From the NCBI RefSeq assembly GCF_900635455.1, contig NZ_LR134116.1, positions 3,658,001-3,722,000 of the forward strand: 64,000 nucleotides of DNA, read 5' to 3'. Under the pieces are notes generated by a model. The model searched no databases and was not told the origin of the DNA. It saw nothing but the letters and a program-made list of their open reading frames with translations. Each line of letters starts with the position of its first letter. The stretch's first letter is position 1. The translations under genes were made by a program, and so were the position numbers. Positions 38,836 to 49,700 of this stretch are shown here, in pieces. The stretch is from Yersinia intermedia (GTDB lineage Bacteria; Pseudomonadota; Gammaproteobacteria; Enterobacterales; Enterobacteriaceae).

Positions 38836-40167
38836 TCAAATATTCGCCGCCGCGAGATACTTTTTCATCTCTTCGGCAGGTACCATCCCACCGCCGGTGG
38901 CCCAAACCAGATGGGTCGCATTCTGCATTTTCTCAGCACTAAAGTGGTTATTGCTTAAATAGTCAGAACACTGACTTACCCGCGCCGCACCTGGCATTCC
39001 AGCCAGTGCCGAAGGCTCCAACTGAATACCTTCATCACGATTTAGCAACCCGAGCAGATCGTACATCTCAGCATCACTTAAGGTATAAAAACCATCCAGT
39101 AAATGCTCCATAGCGCGGCCAACAAACCCTGATGCCCGCCCTACCGCCAAACCATCTGCGGCGGTGATGTTATCGATACCAATATCCTGTACGGAGATAC
39201 CATCATGCAGGCCAGTATAGACACCTAATAACATGCACGGCGAATGACTCGGTTCGGCAAAAATGCAATGCACATGGTCACCAAACGCTAGCTTCAGGCC
39301 GAAAGCAACCCCGCCAGGGCCACCACCCACACCACAAGGCAGATAAACGAACAGCGGATGGTTTTCATCAACCACAATCTGCTGCTCGGCAAACTGTTTT
39401 TTCAGCCGGCTGCCTGCCACCGAGTAGCCCAAAAAGAGTGTTGGCGAGTTCTCATCGTCGATAAAGAAGCAATTCGGATCAGATTCTGCCTCTTTGCGCC
39501 CTTGTGCCACCGCCACGCCATAGTCCTGTGCATACTCAACTACATTTACGCCGTGTTCACGCAGTTTGCATTTTTTCCATTCACGCGCATCGGCAGACAT
39601 ATGTACACTGACACTGAACCCCAGCTTGGCACTCATGATGCCAATCGACATCCCCAGATTACCGGTAGACCCCACCGCGATGCTGTACTGGCTGAAAAAT
39701 TGGCGGAAATCATCTGAGAACAGTTTGCTGTAATCATCGGTTTCGGCCAATAACCCAGCCTGTAGCGCCAACTTTTCAGCATGGGTTAACACTTCATAAA
39801 TGCCGCCACGCGCTTTAATCGAACCAGAAATCGGCAGGTGGCTATCTTTTTTTAATAGCAGTCGACCGCTAATTTCAACGCCGTATCGCTGTTGCAACGT
39901 CTCTTTCATGGTGGGAATCGCCACGATATCAGATTCAATAATACCGTGGGTCTTTTGTGTTTCAGGGAATGCCTGACACAGATAGGGCGCAAAGCGTTGC
40001 AGCCGTGCCTCGGCATCCGCCACATCCCACTGCGTTAATCCAACATATGGCAATCCCTCTGCCAATGTGGTTGATAACGGGTTAAACCAAGTGACCTCCT
40101 CTAAATTGATAAGCTTTTTGACCAAAGGAAAGTCGGTAATTAATTTATCAATTTCAGTGTGTTTCAT
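38836..40167 (-). CDS. dsdA: D-serine ammonia-lyase
   Basis: This 443-residue pyridoxal-phosphate enzyme (E. coli DsdA has 442) degrades D-serine to pyruvate and ammonia. From the ATG at 40167 the cofactor lysine in GSIKARGG is K118, exactly the E. coli number, which supports this start over the ATG at 40188. The glycine-rich phosphate loop GVGGGPGG is present. The gene follows dsdX closely and is co-transcribed with it. Confidence 0.95.
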   Translation of the reverse strand: MKHTEIDKLITDFPLVKKLINLEEVTWFNPLSTTLAEGLPYVGLTQWDVADAEARLQRFAPYLCQAFPETQKTHGIIESDIVAIPTMKETLQQRYGVEISGRLLLKKDSHLPISGSIKARGGIYEVLTHAEKLALQAGLLAETDDYSKLFSDDFRQFFSQYSIAVGSTGNLGMSIGIMSAKLGFSVSVHMSADAREWKKCKLREHGVNVVEYAQDYGVAVAQGRKEAESDPNCFFIDDENSPTLFLGYSVAGSRLKKQFAEQQIVVDENHPLFVYLPCGVGGGPGGVAFGLKLAFGDHVHCIFAEPSHSPCMLLGVYTGLHDGISVQDIGIDNITAADGLAVGRASGFVGRAMEHLLDGFYTLSDAEMYDLLGLLNRDEGIQLEPSALAGMPGAARVSQCSDYLSNNHFSAEKMQNATHLVWATGGGMVPAEEMKKYLAAANI

Positions 40168-40184
40168 AGCATGTCTCTTTTCGG

Positions 40185-41522
40185 TCATATGATGTAAGAA
40201 AGTAGGAAGGTCGTACCTAATGCGATCACCGAGGCGATGAAAGTCGCGGTGGTGTAATATTTAAATGTCTCATTAAGGGTGGCACCGCAGTATTGCTTTA
40301 CCAACCAGAATAGCGAGTCAGTGACGATGGTGAAACCAATGGCACCGGAGCCAATCGCCAAGGTGATAATTTCTGGGCTGACATTGGGATACATCGGTAA
40401 TATCGGTGCCACTATCGCCGTCGCCCCCATCATTGCTACCGTAGCCGAGCCAACCGCCGCATGCAGAATCAAGGCCACCAACCAGGCCAGTAGAATCGGG
40501 TGCATATCCAGATTGGATAAAATCACTGCCAGCGTATCTGCCAAACCACTGGCTTTTAATATGCCGTTAAAAGCCCCACCGGCACCGATAATCAACAGGA
40601 TATTAGCAATCGAGGAGAAACCATCTTCGGTTTTAGCCAGCAGCGCACTCATACCCATATTTTGGCGGATGCCCAGCATGTAGTAGGCCACAAACGCGGC
40701 AATAAACATGGCGGTAATGGGGTTACCGATAAACGATAATACTGAATATAACGGAGTGCCTTTTTCCATATTCAGTTCTGCGGCGGTTTTCGCCAACATC
40801 AGAATAATGGGCAGTAATACGGTAAATAGAGTTGCCCCCAAAGAGGGCAATTCATCTTCGTTGCGCACTTTAATTTCAGAGAACGCTTGCGGTACCGCTT
40901 TAAAGGGCAGTCGATTACCCACTAACCGTAAGAATAACGGCCCACCAATTAATGATGCTGACAGCCCAACCACCAGCCCGTAGACAATCACAGTGCCAAT
41001 GTCAGCCCCTAAGGCATTGGTGACATACATGGCTGCCGGATGCGGTGGCACCACACAGTGAACGGCCATTAGCGCCGTACACAACGGGATTGCCAGTTTT
41101 AATAGCGAGGTATTGGTCTTTCTTGCGATGGAAAAAGCCAGTGGAATCAATAACACCACACCCACTTCAACAAATAGCGTAATGCCACAGATCAACCCAA
41201 CTAACACCATCGTGACATCAGGTGATAGCCAGCGGCAACGTTGTAAGGTGATACCGATGCGCTCTGCCGCACCCGATATCTCCATCATTTTGCCTAAAAT
41301 GGTGCCCAGCCCGATCACTGCGGCTAAAAAGCCCAGCGTCCCGCCAATCCCACTTTCAATGGAATTAACCATCTCAATGGGATTCATGCCCATTAATAGC
41401 CCGACATAAAAACTGGCTAATAATAGCGCCAGAAAAGGATGTATTTTCAGTTTTACAATGGTGAAGATGATAATAATGATACTTGATAATAACGTACCCA
41501 CTACCCATATTTGTGAGTCCAT
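40185..41522 (-). CDS. dsdX: D-serine permease (Gnt family)
   Basis: This 445-residue member of the gluconate:H+ symporter family is the same length as E. coli DsdX and matches it closely across the chain. It imports D-serine. The ATG at 41522 follows GAGG. Order and strand (dsdC divergent from dsdXA) match E. coli. Confidence 0.93.
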   Translation of the reverse strand: MDSQIWVVGTLLSSIIIIIFTIVKLKIHPFLALLLASFYVGLLMGMNPIEMVNSIESGIGGTLGFLAAVIGLGTILGKMMEISGAAERIGITLQRCRWLSPDVTMVLVGLICGITLFVEVGVVLLIPLAFSIARKTNTSLLKLAIPLCTALMAVHCVVPPHPAAMYVTNALGADIGTVIVYGLVVGLSASLIGGPLFLRLVGNRLPFKAVPQAFSEIKVRNEDELPSLGATLFTVLLPIILMLAKTAAELNMEKGTPLYSVLSFIGNPITAMFIAAFVAYYMLGIRQNMGMSALLAKTEDGFSSIANILLIIGAGGAFNGILKASGLADTLAVILSNLDMHPILLAWLVALILHAAVGSATVAMMGATAIVAPILPMYPNVSPEIITLAIGSGAIGFTIVTDSLFWLVKQYCGATLNETFKYYTTATFIASVIALGTTFLLSYII

Positions 41523-41751
41523 AGCCAACCTCATCTAATAATAAGTTCTATCACTATTGAATAAGAATTAGCCGGGGCTGACAAATGATGAAAATCCAGC
41601 TTCAGATGAGCTAGATTGACCCAAATAGGTAATATCAGTCAAAGTTTTATGATTTATTCAGGTTTGCATCACATTAGATAACCCTAAATATCTGCGCCAG
41701 CAATAAATACGGTATGCTATTGAGTCAAAAATGATTGTCTGAGCCGCCGCC

Positions 41752-42693
41752 ATGTACCCGGAAAAAAGCTATATCACCCGTAATAAGCTGCTTAATGGTT
41801 ATCAGCTGTCCAAACTCTATACCTTTGAAATTGCCGCGCGGCACAGCTCATTTGCGCTGGCGGCTGATGAGTTATCCATCAGCCCCAGTGCTGTTAGCCA
41901 CCGGATCAATAGTTTGGAAGAGGAGTTGGGGTTCAAACTGTTCCAGCGTTTTCATCGTAAAGTGGAACTCACCAGCGAGGGGGAACGCGTCTTTTGGGTA
42001 CTTAAATCGTCGCTGGAGTACTTGAATCAGGAAATTTTGGAGATAAAAAATCAGGAGTTGTCCGGTACATTAACCGTCTATTCCCGGCCATCCATCGCCC
42101 AATGTTGGCTGGTACCAAAATTGGCGGACTTTGCCCATCGCTATCCGGCCATTAGCCTGAATATTCTGACCGGCAATGAGAATGTTAACTTTCAGGGCGG
42201 CGGTATTGATTTAGCGATTTATTTCGATGATAAAACGCCGGAGAAACTGTCATATCAACACTTGATGGATGAATCGATGGTCCCCGTATGCAGCCCGGAA
42301 TATGCGGACAAACATCAGTTACACGGCAATCTGATCAATCTGCGGCAGTGCACCTTGCTGCACGATCGGCAAGCCTGGAGCTATGACTCCGATCGTAGTG
42401 AGTGGAATAGCTGGAGCCAGCAAATCGGTTTTGATCTTGATCCCACCCAGCGCAGCATGGGGTTTGATCGCTCCGATTTGGCGATTATCGCCGCCATAAA
42501 TCATGTTGGGGTGGCGATGGGCCGTAAAAAGCTGGTCAACAAACGGTTGGAAAACCAAGAGTTGATTATGCCGTTCCCCGACATGGAAGTCAGATGTGAA
42601 CAACGCTATTACATTTCAACATTATCCGACCGGCAATGGCCGAAGATTAACGCCTTTATTCAGTGGCTTAAGAAGATGGCTGATGAGTCCTGA
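41752..42693 (+). CDS. dsdC: LysR-family activator of dsdXA
   Basis: This 313-residue LysR regulator has the N-terminal helix-turn-helix (SSFALAADELSISPSAVSHR) and the usual C-terminal effector domain. It is divergent from dsdX with a 229-base shared control region, as in E. coli, where DsdC activates dsdXA in the presence of D-serine. The ribosome binding site before this ATG is weak. Confidence 0.9.
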   Translation: MYPEKSYITRNKLLNGYQLSKLYTFEIAARHSSFALAADELSISPSAVSHRINSLEEELGFKLFQRFHRKVELTSEGERVFWVLKSSLEYLNQEILEIKNQELSGTLTVYSRPSIAQCWLVPKLADFAHRYPAISLNILTGNENVNFQGGGIDLAIYFDDKTPEKLSYQHLMDESMVPVCSPEYADKHQLHGNLINLRQCTLLHDRQAWSYDSDRSEWNSWSQQIGFDLDPTQRSMGFDRSDLAIIAAINHVGVAMGRKKLVNKRLENQELIMPFPDMEVRCEQRYYISTLSDRQWPKINAFIQWLKKMADES

Positions 42694-42729
42694 GGCGCAG
42701 GCGCTCCCTCGCAGAAGCACCTGACGCGA

Positions 42730-43521
42730 TTACGACATCTCGGCAGCTTTTTGCGCCAAATCACGGCTATAGTGGCGGCTGGCATCTACCAGCATATGGG
42801 TATAAGCGGTTTTTTCGCAATCAGTGGTCAAATCCTCAGTGTTCAGTGTTTCCAGAATCCGGCCATGTTGCATCACCGCAACCCGATGACAAAGGTGAGC
42901 AATAACCCCCAGATCATGAGTCACCATCAGATAGGTTAGCTTCTCCCGCTGTTGCAACTCAGCCAGTAGATTGAGGATCTCAGCCTGCACTGACACATCC
43001 AGAGCGGAGGTTGGTTCATCCAGCAGCAATACGCGCGGCTCAAGAATCAACGCCCGCGCAATGGCGACGCGCTGGCGCTGCCCACCCGATAGCTGGTGGG
43101 GATAGCGCTGGCGAAACTGCCGGTTGAGGCCCACTTTATCCAAAATAGTGTCGATCCGTTGGTCGCGATCACCAATGCTATGGATAATCAGTGGCTCCGA
43201 CAAAATATACTCGATGGTATGGCGCGGATGCAGCGAGCCATAGGGATCTTGAAACACCATCTGAACATGGCGGCAGCGATCACGCTCAATGCGGTGTGCC
43301 AAAGGGATCTGATTTAAGGTTAGCTGACCGCTCCAATGGTTAAACAGCCCCGCCAGGCATTTCAGCACGGTGGTTTTACCCGAACCGGACTCCCCAACCA
43401 AGCCAAAAATCTCACCATTATTCACCGTCAAATTAACATCAAACAGCACCTGATTCTGCTGGCTGCCTTCACCAAAAATAAGATTAAGGTTATTGATTTC
43501 AATCATCGCATTTGCAGACAT
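42730..43521 (-). CDS. Dipeptide-type ABC importer ATPase 2 (DppF/OppF type)
   Basis: This 263-residue ATP-binding protein has Walker A GESGSGKT, signature LSGGQRQR and Walker B LLLDEPTSALD. The ATG at 43521 follows AAGGAG. It is the last gene of a five-gene importer read from 47951 leftwards. It energises uptake with the partner ATPase. Confidence 0.88.
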   Translation of the reverse strand: MSANAMIEINNLNLIFGEGSQQNQVLFDVNLTVNNGEIFGLVGESGSGKTTVLKCLAGLFNHWSGQLTLNQIPLAHRIERDRCRHVQMVFQDPYGSLHPRHTIEYILSEPLIIHSIGDRDQRIDTILDKVGLNRQFRQRYPHQLSGGQRQRVAIARALILEPRVLLLDEPTSALDVSVQAEILNLLAELQQREKLTYLMVTHDLGVIAHLCHRVAVMQHGRILETLNTEDLTTDCEKTAYTHMLVDASRHYSRDLAQKAAEMS

Positions 43522-43531
43522 AACAGGCTCC

Positions 43532-44407
43532 TTAACCATTCATCCAGGCCGGATCACGCACCATAACCGGCAAGCGTTCACGGCGGTTACCAATATCTGG
43601 TAATGCATTTAGCAAACCACGGGTATAGGGATGTTGCGCCTGATCAAGATCACAGGCCGCGATCGACTCCACGACCCGCCCGGCATACATCACCAGCACC
43701 CGATCGCAGAAACTGCGCACCAGATTGATATCATGACTAATAAAGATCAGCCCCAAGCCACGCTCTTGCACCAAATCATCCAGCATCGCCAATACCTGCA
43801 AGCGCACCGAGACATCCAGTGCCGACGTTGGCTCATCAGCAATCACCATTTCCGGCCCGGTTATCAGCATCATCGCTATCATGATGCGCTGCCCCTGCCC
43901 GCCGGATACCTCGTGTGGATAAAGGTGATACACCCTTTGTGGCTGGCGGATACGCACCACATCAAACATCGCCAATACGCGCTCGCGCGCTTCCTGCCGC
44001 GAGACTTTATGGTGCGCCAGATAGGCCTCTGCCACCTGATCACCCACGCACACCACCGGATTGAGCGAATATTTTGGATCCTGCATAATCATCGACATAC
44101 GCTTACCGCGCACTTCACGCATATGGGCTTCGCTGGCTTTCAGCAAATCCACTTCGGCAAAGCGCAACCTATTGGCGTGGATCTGTGCACTGGCCGGATG
44201 CAGCTTGAGCAGCGCCCGCCCAACCGTAGATTTACCCGAGCCGGACTCACCGACAATCGCCAGTTTCTCCTTACCAAGGGAAAACGAAACACCGCGCACC
44301 GCATCGGTCACCTGTTTGCCATTGACGAAGCTAACCCGCAGGTCATCCACTTCCAGCAAAGGCACTGATTTATTCTGTTCTGGGGTCAAGAATGTCACGT
44401 AGGCCAT
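43532..44407 (-). CDS. Dipeptide-type ABC importer ATPase 1 (DppD/OppD type)
   Basis: This 291-residue ATP-binding protein has Walker A GESGSGKS, signature VSGGQGQR and Walker B IADEPTSALD. It overlaps the second permease gene. AGGAG touches the ATG at 44407 directly, so a GTG nine bases later (44398) could be the true start. Confidence 0.87.
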   Translation of the reverse strand: MAYVTFLTPEQNKSVPLLEVDDLRVSFVNGKQVTDAVRGVSFSLGKEKLAIVGESGSGKSTVGRALLKLHPASAQIHANRLRFAEVDLLKASEAHMREVRGKRMSMIMQDPKYSLNPVVCVGDQVAEAYLAHHKVSRQEARERVLAMFDVVRIRQPQRVYHLYPHEVSGGQGQRIMIAMMLITGPEMVIADEPTSALDVSVRLQVLAMLDDLVQERGLGLIFISHDINLVRSFCDRVLVMYAGRVVESIAACDLDQAQHPYTRGLLNALPDIGNRRERLPVMVRDPAWMNG

Positions 44408-45278
44408 CTCCTAGGAAGTTAAATGCCAGGCTGTTCAGCAGAATCGCCAAACCAGGAATTGTCACCAGCCACCAGCACTCCATCATGTAACGGCGGCCAC
44501 TGGAGATCATCGCTCCCCACTCAGGGTCCGGTGGCTGAGCGCCCAAGCCGAGAAAGCCCAGACCAGCGGCAGTCAGAATGATACCGGCCATATTCATGGT
44601 GATACGGATGATTACCGACGGCAGGCACAGCGGCACAATGTGACGCAGCAAGATCCGCAGCGGTGATGCGCCCTGTAATTTCACCGCAGAAACAAAGTCT
44701 GCATTGCGCAAAGAGAGGGTTTCCGCCCTTGCCAGACGGGCAATCGGCGGCCATGCCGTCAGGGTAATAGCAATAACCACATGCTCCAAACCGGGGCCTA
44801 ATGCAGCGACAAAAGCCAGCGCCAGCACCAGGCTCGGGAATGAGATGAAAATATCGGTAATACGCATCAGGATACTGTCGACTTTACCGCCGAAGTAACC
44901 CGCTACCACCCCCAGTAACAGGCCGATTGGCCCAACAGTCACTGACACTAGCGCCACGATATACAGCGTGGTACGGGCACCATAAATCAACCGGCTATAC
45001 TGATCACGGCCAAACTCATCGGTGCCAAACCAGTGTTGGCTACCGGGTGCCTGTAGTGAGTTATTGAGATCTTGCGCCAATGGATCATGGGTCGCCAGCC
45101 ACGGAGCCAAGAATGCCACCACTAACAGCAAACCGATGATAGCGACACCAATAGCCGTCAGCGGGTTACCCATTAACAAACGGAAGAAATTAACTACCCG
45201 CCGTAGCCCGCGCTTCCATCCCTGAGGTTTCATCTCAGGGCGCGCTACGACATTATCGGGTTCAGAGGAAAGCATCAT
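44370..45278 (-). CDS. Dipeptide-type ABC importer permease 2 (DppC type)
   Basis: This 302-residue permease has an N-terminal soluble stretch, a first span near residues 37-55, the periplasmic motif GTDEFGRDQYSRLIYGAR and the ATPase-contact loop around ARAETLSLRNADFV. Start and stop overlap both neighbours, indicating coupled translation. Confidence 0.88.
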   Translation of the reverse strand: MMLSSEPDNVVARPEMKPQGWKRGLRRVVNFFRLLMGNPLTAIGVAIIGLLLVVAFLAPWLATHDPLAQDLNNSLQAPGSQHWFGTDEFGRDQYSRLIYGARTTLYIVALVSVTVGPIGLLLGVVAGYFGGKVDSILMRITDIFISFPSLVLALAFVAALGPGLEHVVIAITLTAWPPIARLARAETLSLRNADFVSAVKLQGASPLRILLRHIVPLCLPSVIIRITMNMAGIILTAAGLGFLGLGAQPPDPEWGAMISSGRRYMMECWWLVTIPGLAILLNSLAFNFLGDGLRDILDPRTE

Positions 45279-46315
45279 TGATTCGTCCTCGGGTCGAAGA
45301 TCTGATACAGCATGTCAGACAGTAAATTCAGTGAAACAAAGATCAAGCCCACCAGTAATACACAGCCCATCACCGCATTCATGTCACCCAATAACAGACT
45401 GCCCGTCAGATAAGAGCCAAAACCGGGCCATGAAAAGACGGTTTCGATTAAGACTGCACCTTCCAGTAATGAGCCGTAGGCCAGTGCCACCACAGTCAGC
45501 AATTGCACCAGAATATTGCGGAATGCATGGCCCCACAGCACCTGAAACTCCGACAATCCTTTCACTTTGGCGGTAATAATGTATTCCTGTGACAACTGCG
45601 CCAGCATAAAACTGCGGGTCATACGGCTGATATAGGCCAGCGAGTGGAAACCGAGAATAGTGGCGGGCAGCACCAGATGGTTTACCGCGCTGCGAAACAC
45701 CTCCCACTCCCCCGCCAGCGCCGAATCAATCAACAATAAGCCGGTGCGGCGATCAACTAAACCGTCGTAGGCCATATCTACCCGCCCCGCGCCACCCACC
45801 CAGTTTAGCCAGGCGTAGAACACCAACAGGCCCATCATGCCCACCCAGAAAATCGGAGTTGAGTAGCCCGCCAGACTAATAAACCGCACCACATAGTCGG
45901 CAAACTTGCCGCGACGTGCTGCCGCCATAACCCCCAACGGGATACCGAGACCAGCCCCGACCAGAATCGCCATGGTTGCCAGCTCAATGGTGGCTGGGAA
46001 GACTCGGATAATGTCATCTACTACCGGGCGACCAGTGAGTAAGGCATTGCCCAAATCACCGTGGATCAGTGAGTTAAAATAGATAAAGAACTGTGACCAT
46101 AGCGGTTTATCCAGCCCCAATTGCAGGTAGACCTGCTGATAGGTACTTTGATCCGCATCCTGACCCACAATCGCCAGTACCGGATCAATCGGCATCACTC
46201 GACCAATAATAAAAGTAAGAATCAATAAACCGAATAAGGTCACGGCCACTTGCAAAAAGCGCTTCGATAAACGCCGCACGATCCCGTGCGGAGCTATCCA
46301 ATCTGAAACATTCAT
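45275..46315 (-). CDS. Dipeptide-type ABC importer permease 1 (DppB type)
   Basis: This 346-residue DppB/OppB-type permease has a first span near residues 25-40, the conserved LGLDKPLWSQFF stretch, the EYIITAKVKGLSE contact loop and the family C-terminal VETVFSWPGFGS motif. The ATG at 46315 follows GGGGGAG; the open extension to 46396 overlaps the binding-protein gene and was rejected. Confidence 0.88.
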   Translation of the reverse strand: MNVSDWIAPHGIVRRLSKRFLQVAVTLFGLLILTFIIGRVMPIDPVLAIVGQDADQSTYQQVYLQLGLDKPLWSQFFIYFNSLIHGDLGNALLTGRPVVDDIIRVFPATIELATMAILVGAGLGIPLGVMAAARRGKFADYVVRFISLAGYSTPIFWVGMMGLLVFYAWLNWVGGAGRVDMAYDGLVDRRTGLLLIDSALAGEWEVFRSAVNHLVLPATILGFHSLAYISRMTRSFMLAQLSQEYIITAKVKGLSEFQVLWGHAFRNILVQLLTVVALAYGSLLEGAVLIETVFSWPGFGSYLTGSLLLGDMNAVMGCVLLVGLIFVSLNLLSDMLYQIFDPRTNQ

Positions 46316-46340
46316 GCTATCTCCCCCAACATACAGCGGC

Positions 46341-47951
46341 TTAACGCTGCTTATACACCTGTAACAGGCGGGTTGTGGTCGACGGATGTGGCACATAATC
46401 CATCACGTCTTTACGCACGACGACCGAATCAACCATTTGGGAAATTGGCAAAATGGCTGGGAACAGCGCGTCATAACGCTGCTGAACTTCAATGTACATC
46501 TGCTTCTGTTTAGCCGGATCTTTTTCGATTAACGCGTTGTCGATCAGCGAGTTGAGTTGTTGATCATAGAATGAAGTGCGCCAGCCCTGGAAGTTGGTCA
46601 GTTTGGCGGCATCGCTGTTATCGGGGTTATAAGCAATGGAACGCAGGCTGGAATGCGGATGCGGATCAACACCGCCACCACCACGGCCCACCAGCATATC
46701 GAACTGACGATCACGCATTGCGCCATATACTTGATTACCGGTGCCCGTCAGAATTTTGGCCTGAATCCCTGCCTGTGCCAGTGTCGATTGAACCGAAGTA
46801 GCAACATTAATAAACGGCGGATCAGACAATACCCGCAGGGTGGTGGTGAAACCGTCTGGGTAGCCAGCTTCCGCTAACAATGCTTTAGCTTTCGCCACAT
46901 CCAACTTGTAGCCGGGATCCGGTAGCGTGACATCCATACCCTTCTGGATTGGCCGCTGATGGAAGATGCCATACCCCGGCATAATAGTTTTATTAATACC
47001 ATCATAATCAACCAGGTAGCGCACCGCTTCCCGTACTTTTGGGTTGGCGAAGTGCGGCTCTTTCAGGCTCATCGCGACATAATAAATAGTACCGCGCTGG
47101 ACTTCATCGACCTGGATTTGCGGATTACTTTTCAGCGCATTGATATCCGGTACCGACATCCCGCTGGCGATATCGATATCGCCCTTTTCAATCATTAAGC
47201 GCAGCGCCTGTGACTCAGTCATGTGGCGGAATATCACCCGCTTCATTTTGGCGTCACCTTGCCAGTAATTATCTACCCGACTGATACGTAACACATCTTT
47301 TGCCTGCCAAACATCCAGTTTGAATGGGCCAGAACCCGCTTCATTGGTGGTCAGCCAACCATTACCCCAGTCACCGTTTTTCTCATGCTGCATGACGGTG
47401 GCGCGATCAAGGATCGACCCACTGCCTAAAGTACCCAATGAATAGATCACCAGCTTGGGATCGGTGGGTTTCGGTAACTCAACTTCGACCGTCAGTGGAT
47501 CTTTGGCGCGGATCAGTTGCTCCACGTTATCGGCGGTAAAACCGTAGGATTTCCAGGTGGTGGCCTGTGCCAAATTCAGATGCATCAAGCGGTTCATCGA
47601 CCAGGCAAAATCTGCCGCCGTCACGGGATTGCCGGAGTGAAACTTCATGCCATCACGCAACGTAAAGGTGATCAACTTACCGTCATCACTGATTTTCCAC
47701 TCGGTGGCAGCACCGGGCAGCACCTTACTGGGAGTGTGTGGATCCAGTTCCACCAAAGAGTCGTACAGGTTAACAATGATAGCGACAGCATCATTGCCGG
47801 TCATGGCTGCCGGATCGAGCGACAGCAGGTTATTCATATTCATACCAACAATCAGTTGGTCATCGGGGGTTTTAGCTACACTGACGCCGGTCGACGTCAG
47901 TGTGATCAGTAGGGTAAGGAGGAGTGTTCTTACTATTATTATCGCGTTCAT
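46341..47951 (-). CDS. Dipeptide/oligopeptide-type ABC solute-binding protein
   Basis: This 536-residue periplasmic protein of the SBP_bac_5 family has a signal peptide of about 26 residues ending in VSVAK. The mature part shows the family pattern (LDPAAMTGNDAVAIIVNLYDSLVELD, AFKLDVWQ-like core). It is the first gene of the importer. The ligand is uncertain: members bind peptides, nickel, opines or sugars, and the adjacent enolase-superfamily enzyme suggests a non-peptide ligand. Confidence 0.85.
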   Translation of the reverse strand: MNAIIIVRTLLLTLLITLTSTGVSVAKTPDDQLIVGMNMNNLLSLDPAAMTGNDAVAIIVNLYDSLVELDPHTPSKVLPGAATEWKISDDGKLITFTLRDGMKFHSGNPVTAADFAWSMNRLMHLNLAQATTWKSYGFTADNVEQLIRAKDPLTVEVELPKPTDPKLVIYSLGTLGSGSILDRATVMQHEKNGDWGNGWLTTNEAGSGPFKLDVWQAKDVLRISRVDNYWQGDAKMKRVIFRHMTESQALRLMIEKGDIDIASGMSVPDINALKSNPQIQVDEVQRGTIYYVAMSLKEPHFANPKVREAVRYLVDYDGINKTIMPGYGIFHQRPIQKGMDVTLPDPGYKLDVAKAKALLAEAGYPDGFTTTLRVLSDPPFINVATSVQSTLAQAGIQAKILTGTGNQVYGAMRDRQFDMLVGRGGGGVDPHPHSSLRSIAYNPDNSDAAKLTNFQGWRTSFYDQQLNSLIDNALIEKDPAKQKQMYIEVQQRYDALFPAILPISQMVDSVVVRKDVMDYVPHPSTTTRLLQVYKQR

Positions 47952-48056
47952 GGACCATCTCCGGTAAGAAAAGGCTAGATCTGAAGGCTTGTTTTTATAG
48001 GTCGAGACAACATTTATTGAGATAACGGCTTATAGCGATAATGGCGCGGTTAAGCA

Positions 48057-49211
48057 TCATTCAGCGCTCAACGTGTTAGCTGCGATATAGTCAAAATTGA
48101 TATCCTCTCCCAAACCGGAGCGGGTCGGCAGAGAGACATAGCCATCACTGTCCATCGGGTCAATGATGCTATTGAGATACGCAGCAGGCTCGTCATAATC
48201 CAGGAATGGATGCAGCAACCCACGTTCATACCAGCGACAGTTACGGATTGCACCCACGACCGCCAGATTCGGCGCGCCATTACCGTGGATTTCACAATCC
48301 ATGCCGAACGATTCCGCCAGATGAGCCACTTTCAGGCAAGGCGTAATACCGCCCACGCCTTGGACACCAGCGCGTAAAATATCGCAGGCACCGGCCTTCA
48401 CCCAATCAGCACGGCTAAAGTATTTACCGGCCAGGCTTTCAGGTCCGATAATGTCAATTTGCAGGTTTTCCCGCAGCCAGCAGTAAGAGGCCATGCTCTG
48501 CTCTTCCATCGGCTCTTCAAACCAACTGAAATTAAGTTTTTGCAGTTCGCGACCAATATAGAGGGCGTCACTGCGGCTGTACCAATGGTAGCCATCCAAC
48601 ATCAGAGCAATATCCGGGCCGACGGCTTCACGTACCGCCGCACAAGCACGAACATCCATCTGCGGACTTGGCGCAAAAGAGACTGGCGGCATCCAGGTAT
48701 GCAGCTTAATACCCTTATAGCCACGGGCGACCAGTTGCTCGGCAAAGCGCGCATACTCATCCGGGGTCGACAATCCACCCGCTAACTCATCACCACACAT
48801 GGTGCTACCGTAAGCCAATACTTTGTCGCGATATCCGCCCAGCAGTTTATAGACCGGCTGACCCAATTTGCGCCCCAACAAATCCCAAATGGCCTGCTCG
48901 GCAATAGCCAGCGCCCGGTCGGTTAACTGATTGGCACTGCCGCGCTGCCAATGCACCAAATCATTCCATAACCGTTCGCGGTCAAACGGGTTTTGCCCAA
49001 TCAGAACTTTTTTAAAGAAGCTATTGATGATGTGCGGGCGAATCACTTCCGGTGGTGCAAATGCATAACCGCAATCACCTTCGTCAGTGGTCAGCGTCAG
49101 CATCGCCATTTTGGCTAAGGACTCTGCGCCTGGATGCGAGTGCCCTGCGGTATCAGAAACACGCCGGGTCGGATAAGAAAAAACGGTTACATCTACTGAT
49201 ATTATTTTCAC
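48057..49211 (-). CDS. Enolase-superfamily enzyme of the mandelate racemase group
   Basis: This 384-residue enzyme has an N-terminal capping domain and a C-terminal barrel. Visible residues fit the mandelate racemase group: K169-L-H171 on the second strand, metal ligands D206, E232 and E258, and the D277-H309 dyad (HGN motif). Members abstract the alpha proton of an acid, commonly as sugar-acid dehydratases. GTG is the start. It lies upstream of the peptide-type importer on the same strand, so the two may handle one carboxylate substrate. The substrate is not predictable from sequence by eye. Confidence 0.8.
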   Translation of the reverse strand: MKIISVDVTVFSYPTRRVSDTAGHSHPGAESLAKMAMLTLTTDEGDCGYAFAPPEVIRPHIINSFFKKVLIGQNPFDRERLWNDLVHWQRGSANQLTDRALAIAEQAIWDLLGRKLGQPVYKLLGGYRDKVLAYGSTMCGDELAGGLSTPDEYARFAEQLVARGYKGIKLHTWMPPVSFAPSPQMDVRACAAVREAVGPDIALMLDGYHWYSRSDALYIGRELQKLNFSWFEEPMEEQSMASYCWLRENLQIDIIGPESLAGKYFSRADWVKAGACDILRAGVQGVGGITPCLKVAHLAESFGMDCEIHGNGAPNLAVVGAIRNCRWYERGLLHPFLDYDEPAAYLNSIIDPMDSDGYVSLPTRSGLGEDINFDYIAANTLSAE

Positions 49212-49700
49212 CTGATTACCTGCCTTTAGAATTCATTGAGTTTCTGGTCTGTTAACGCAGTAAACCCATATTTTTTATAATGATTTAACTCACCTTAAAT
49301 AGTAAAACACCAGATCTATTTAAATGGAATGTCATTTCACCTTACCAGTATTGAAGATAAGCCTTCATTAGTCATTAGGAGATTGGCTGCAAAATTGGCA
49401 ATAAAGGCGTGTTTTTTTAGGCAACTGCACAAATTATTGTGAGCAGCATCACGGTGACAGGAGGAAAAGGCCGGTGGAGGGATATATTCCGCGTCAATGA
49501 CGAGGATGACTCCCCGCAATACCGGTTATTATTTGATGTCCTCGCTATAAATAGCCAAGCAGTAAAGGGAGGGGGAGGTCTCCTCCCTGATTATTCGATA
49601 AACACGTTGATAACAAAGCTAAGAAAAGCGGGGGGTTGCCCGCCATCCCTGCGTAATTCAGGATGGCTAAGGCCAAGTGCATTTGAGCAGGCTACCTGAA
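49212..49700. other. Gap between the enolase-type gene and the fatty-acid-type operon
   Basis: These 489 bases hold no convincing gene. An 86-codon plus-strand frame at 49439-49699 lacks a ribosome binding site and runs through a terminator. The left part must contain the promoter of the enolase-type gene (a TATAAA lies near 49278 on the minus strand). The right part contains the end of the operon to the right. Confidence 0.5.
49621..49643 (-). terminator. Terminator of the peptide/fatty-acid-type operon
   Basis: Read on the minus strand, GCGGG and CCCGC form a short GC stem followed by TTTTCTT. A second stem, CCATCC/GGATGG, lies directly upstream. Both come within 80 bases after the last gene of the operon, the FabG-like reductase. 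Confidence 0.65.

Noticed and set aside
43631..44368. 245-codon plus-strand frame opposite an ABC ATPase gene
   Set aside because: It is the antisense of a well-conserved ATPase; its His/Gln-rich composition is typical of a shadow frame.
49439..49699. 86-codon plus-strand frame in the gap right of the enolase-type gene
   Set aside because: It has no ribosome binding site or recognisable domain, and it runs through the minus-strand terminator of the adjacent operon.
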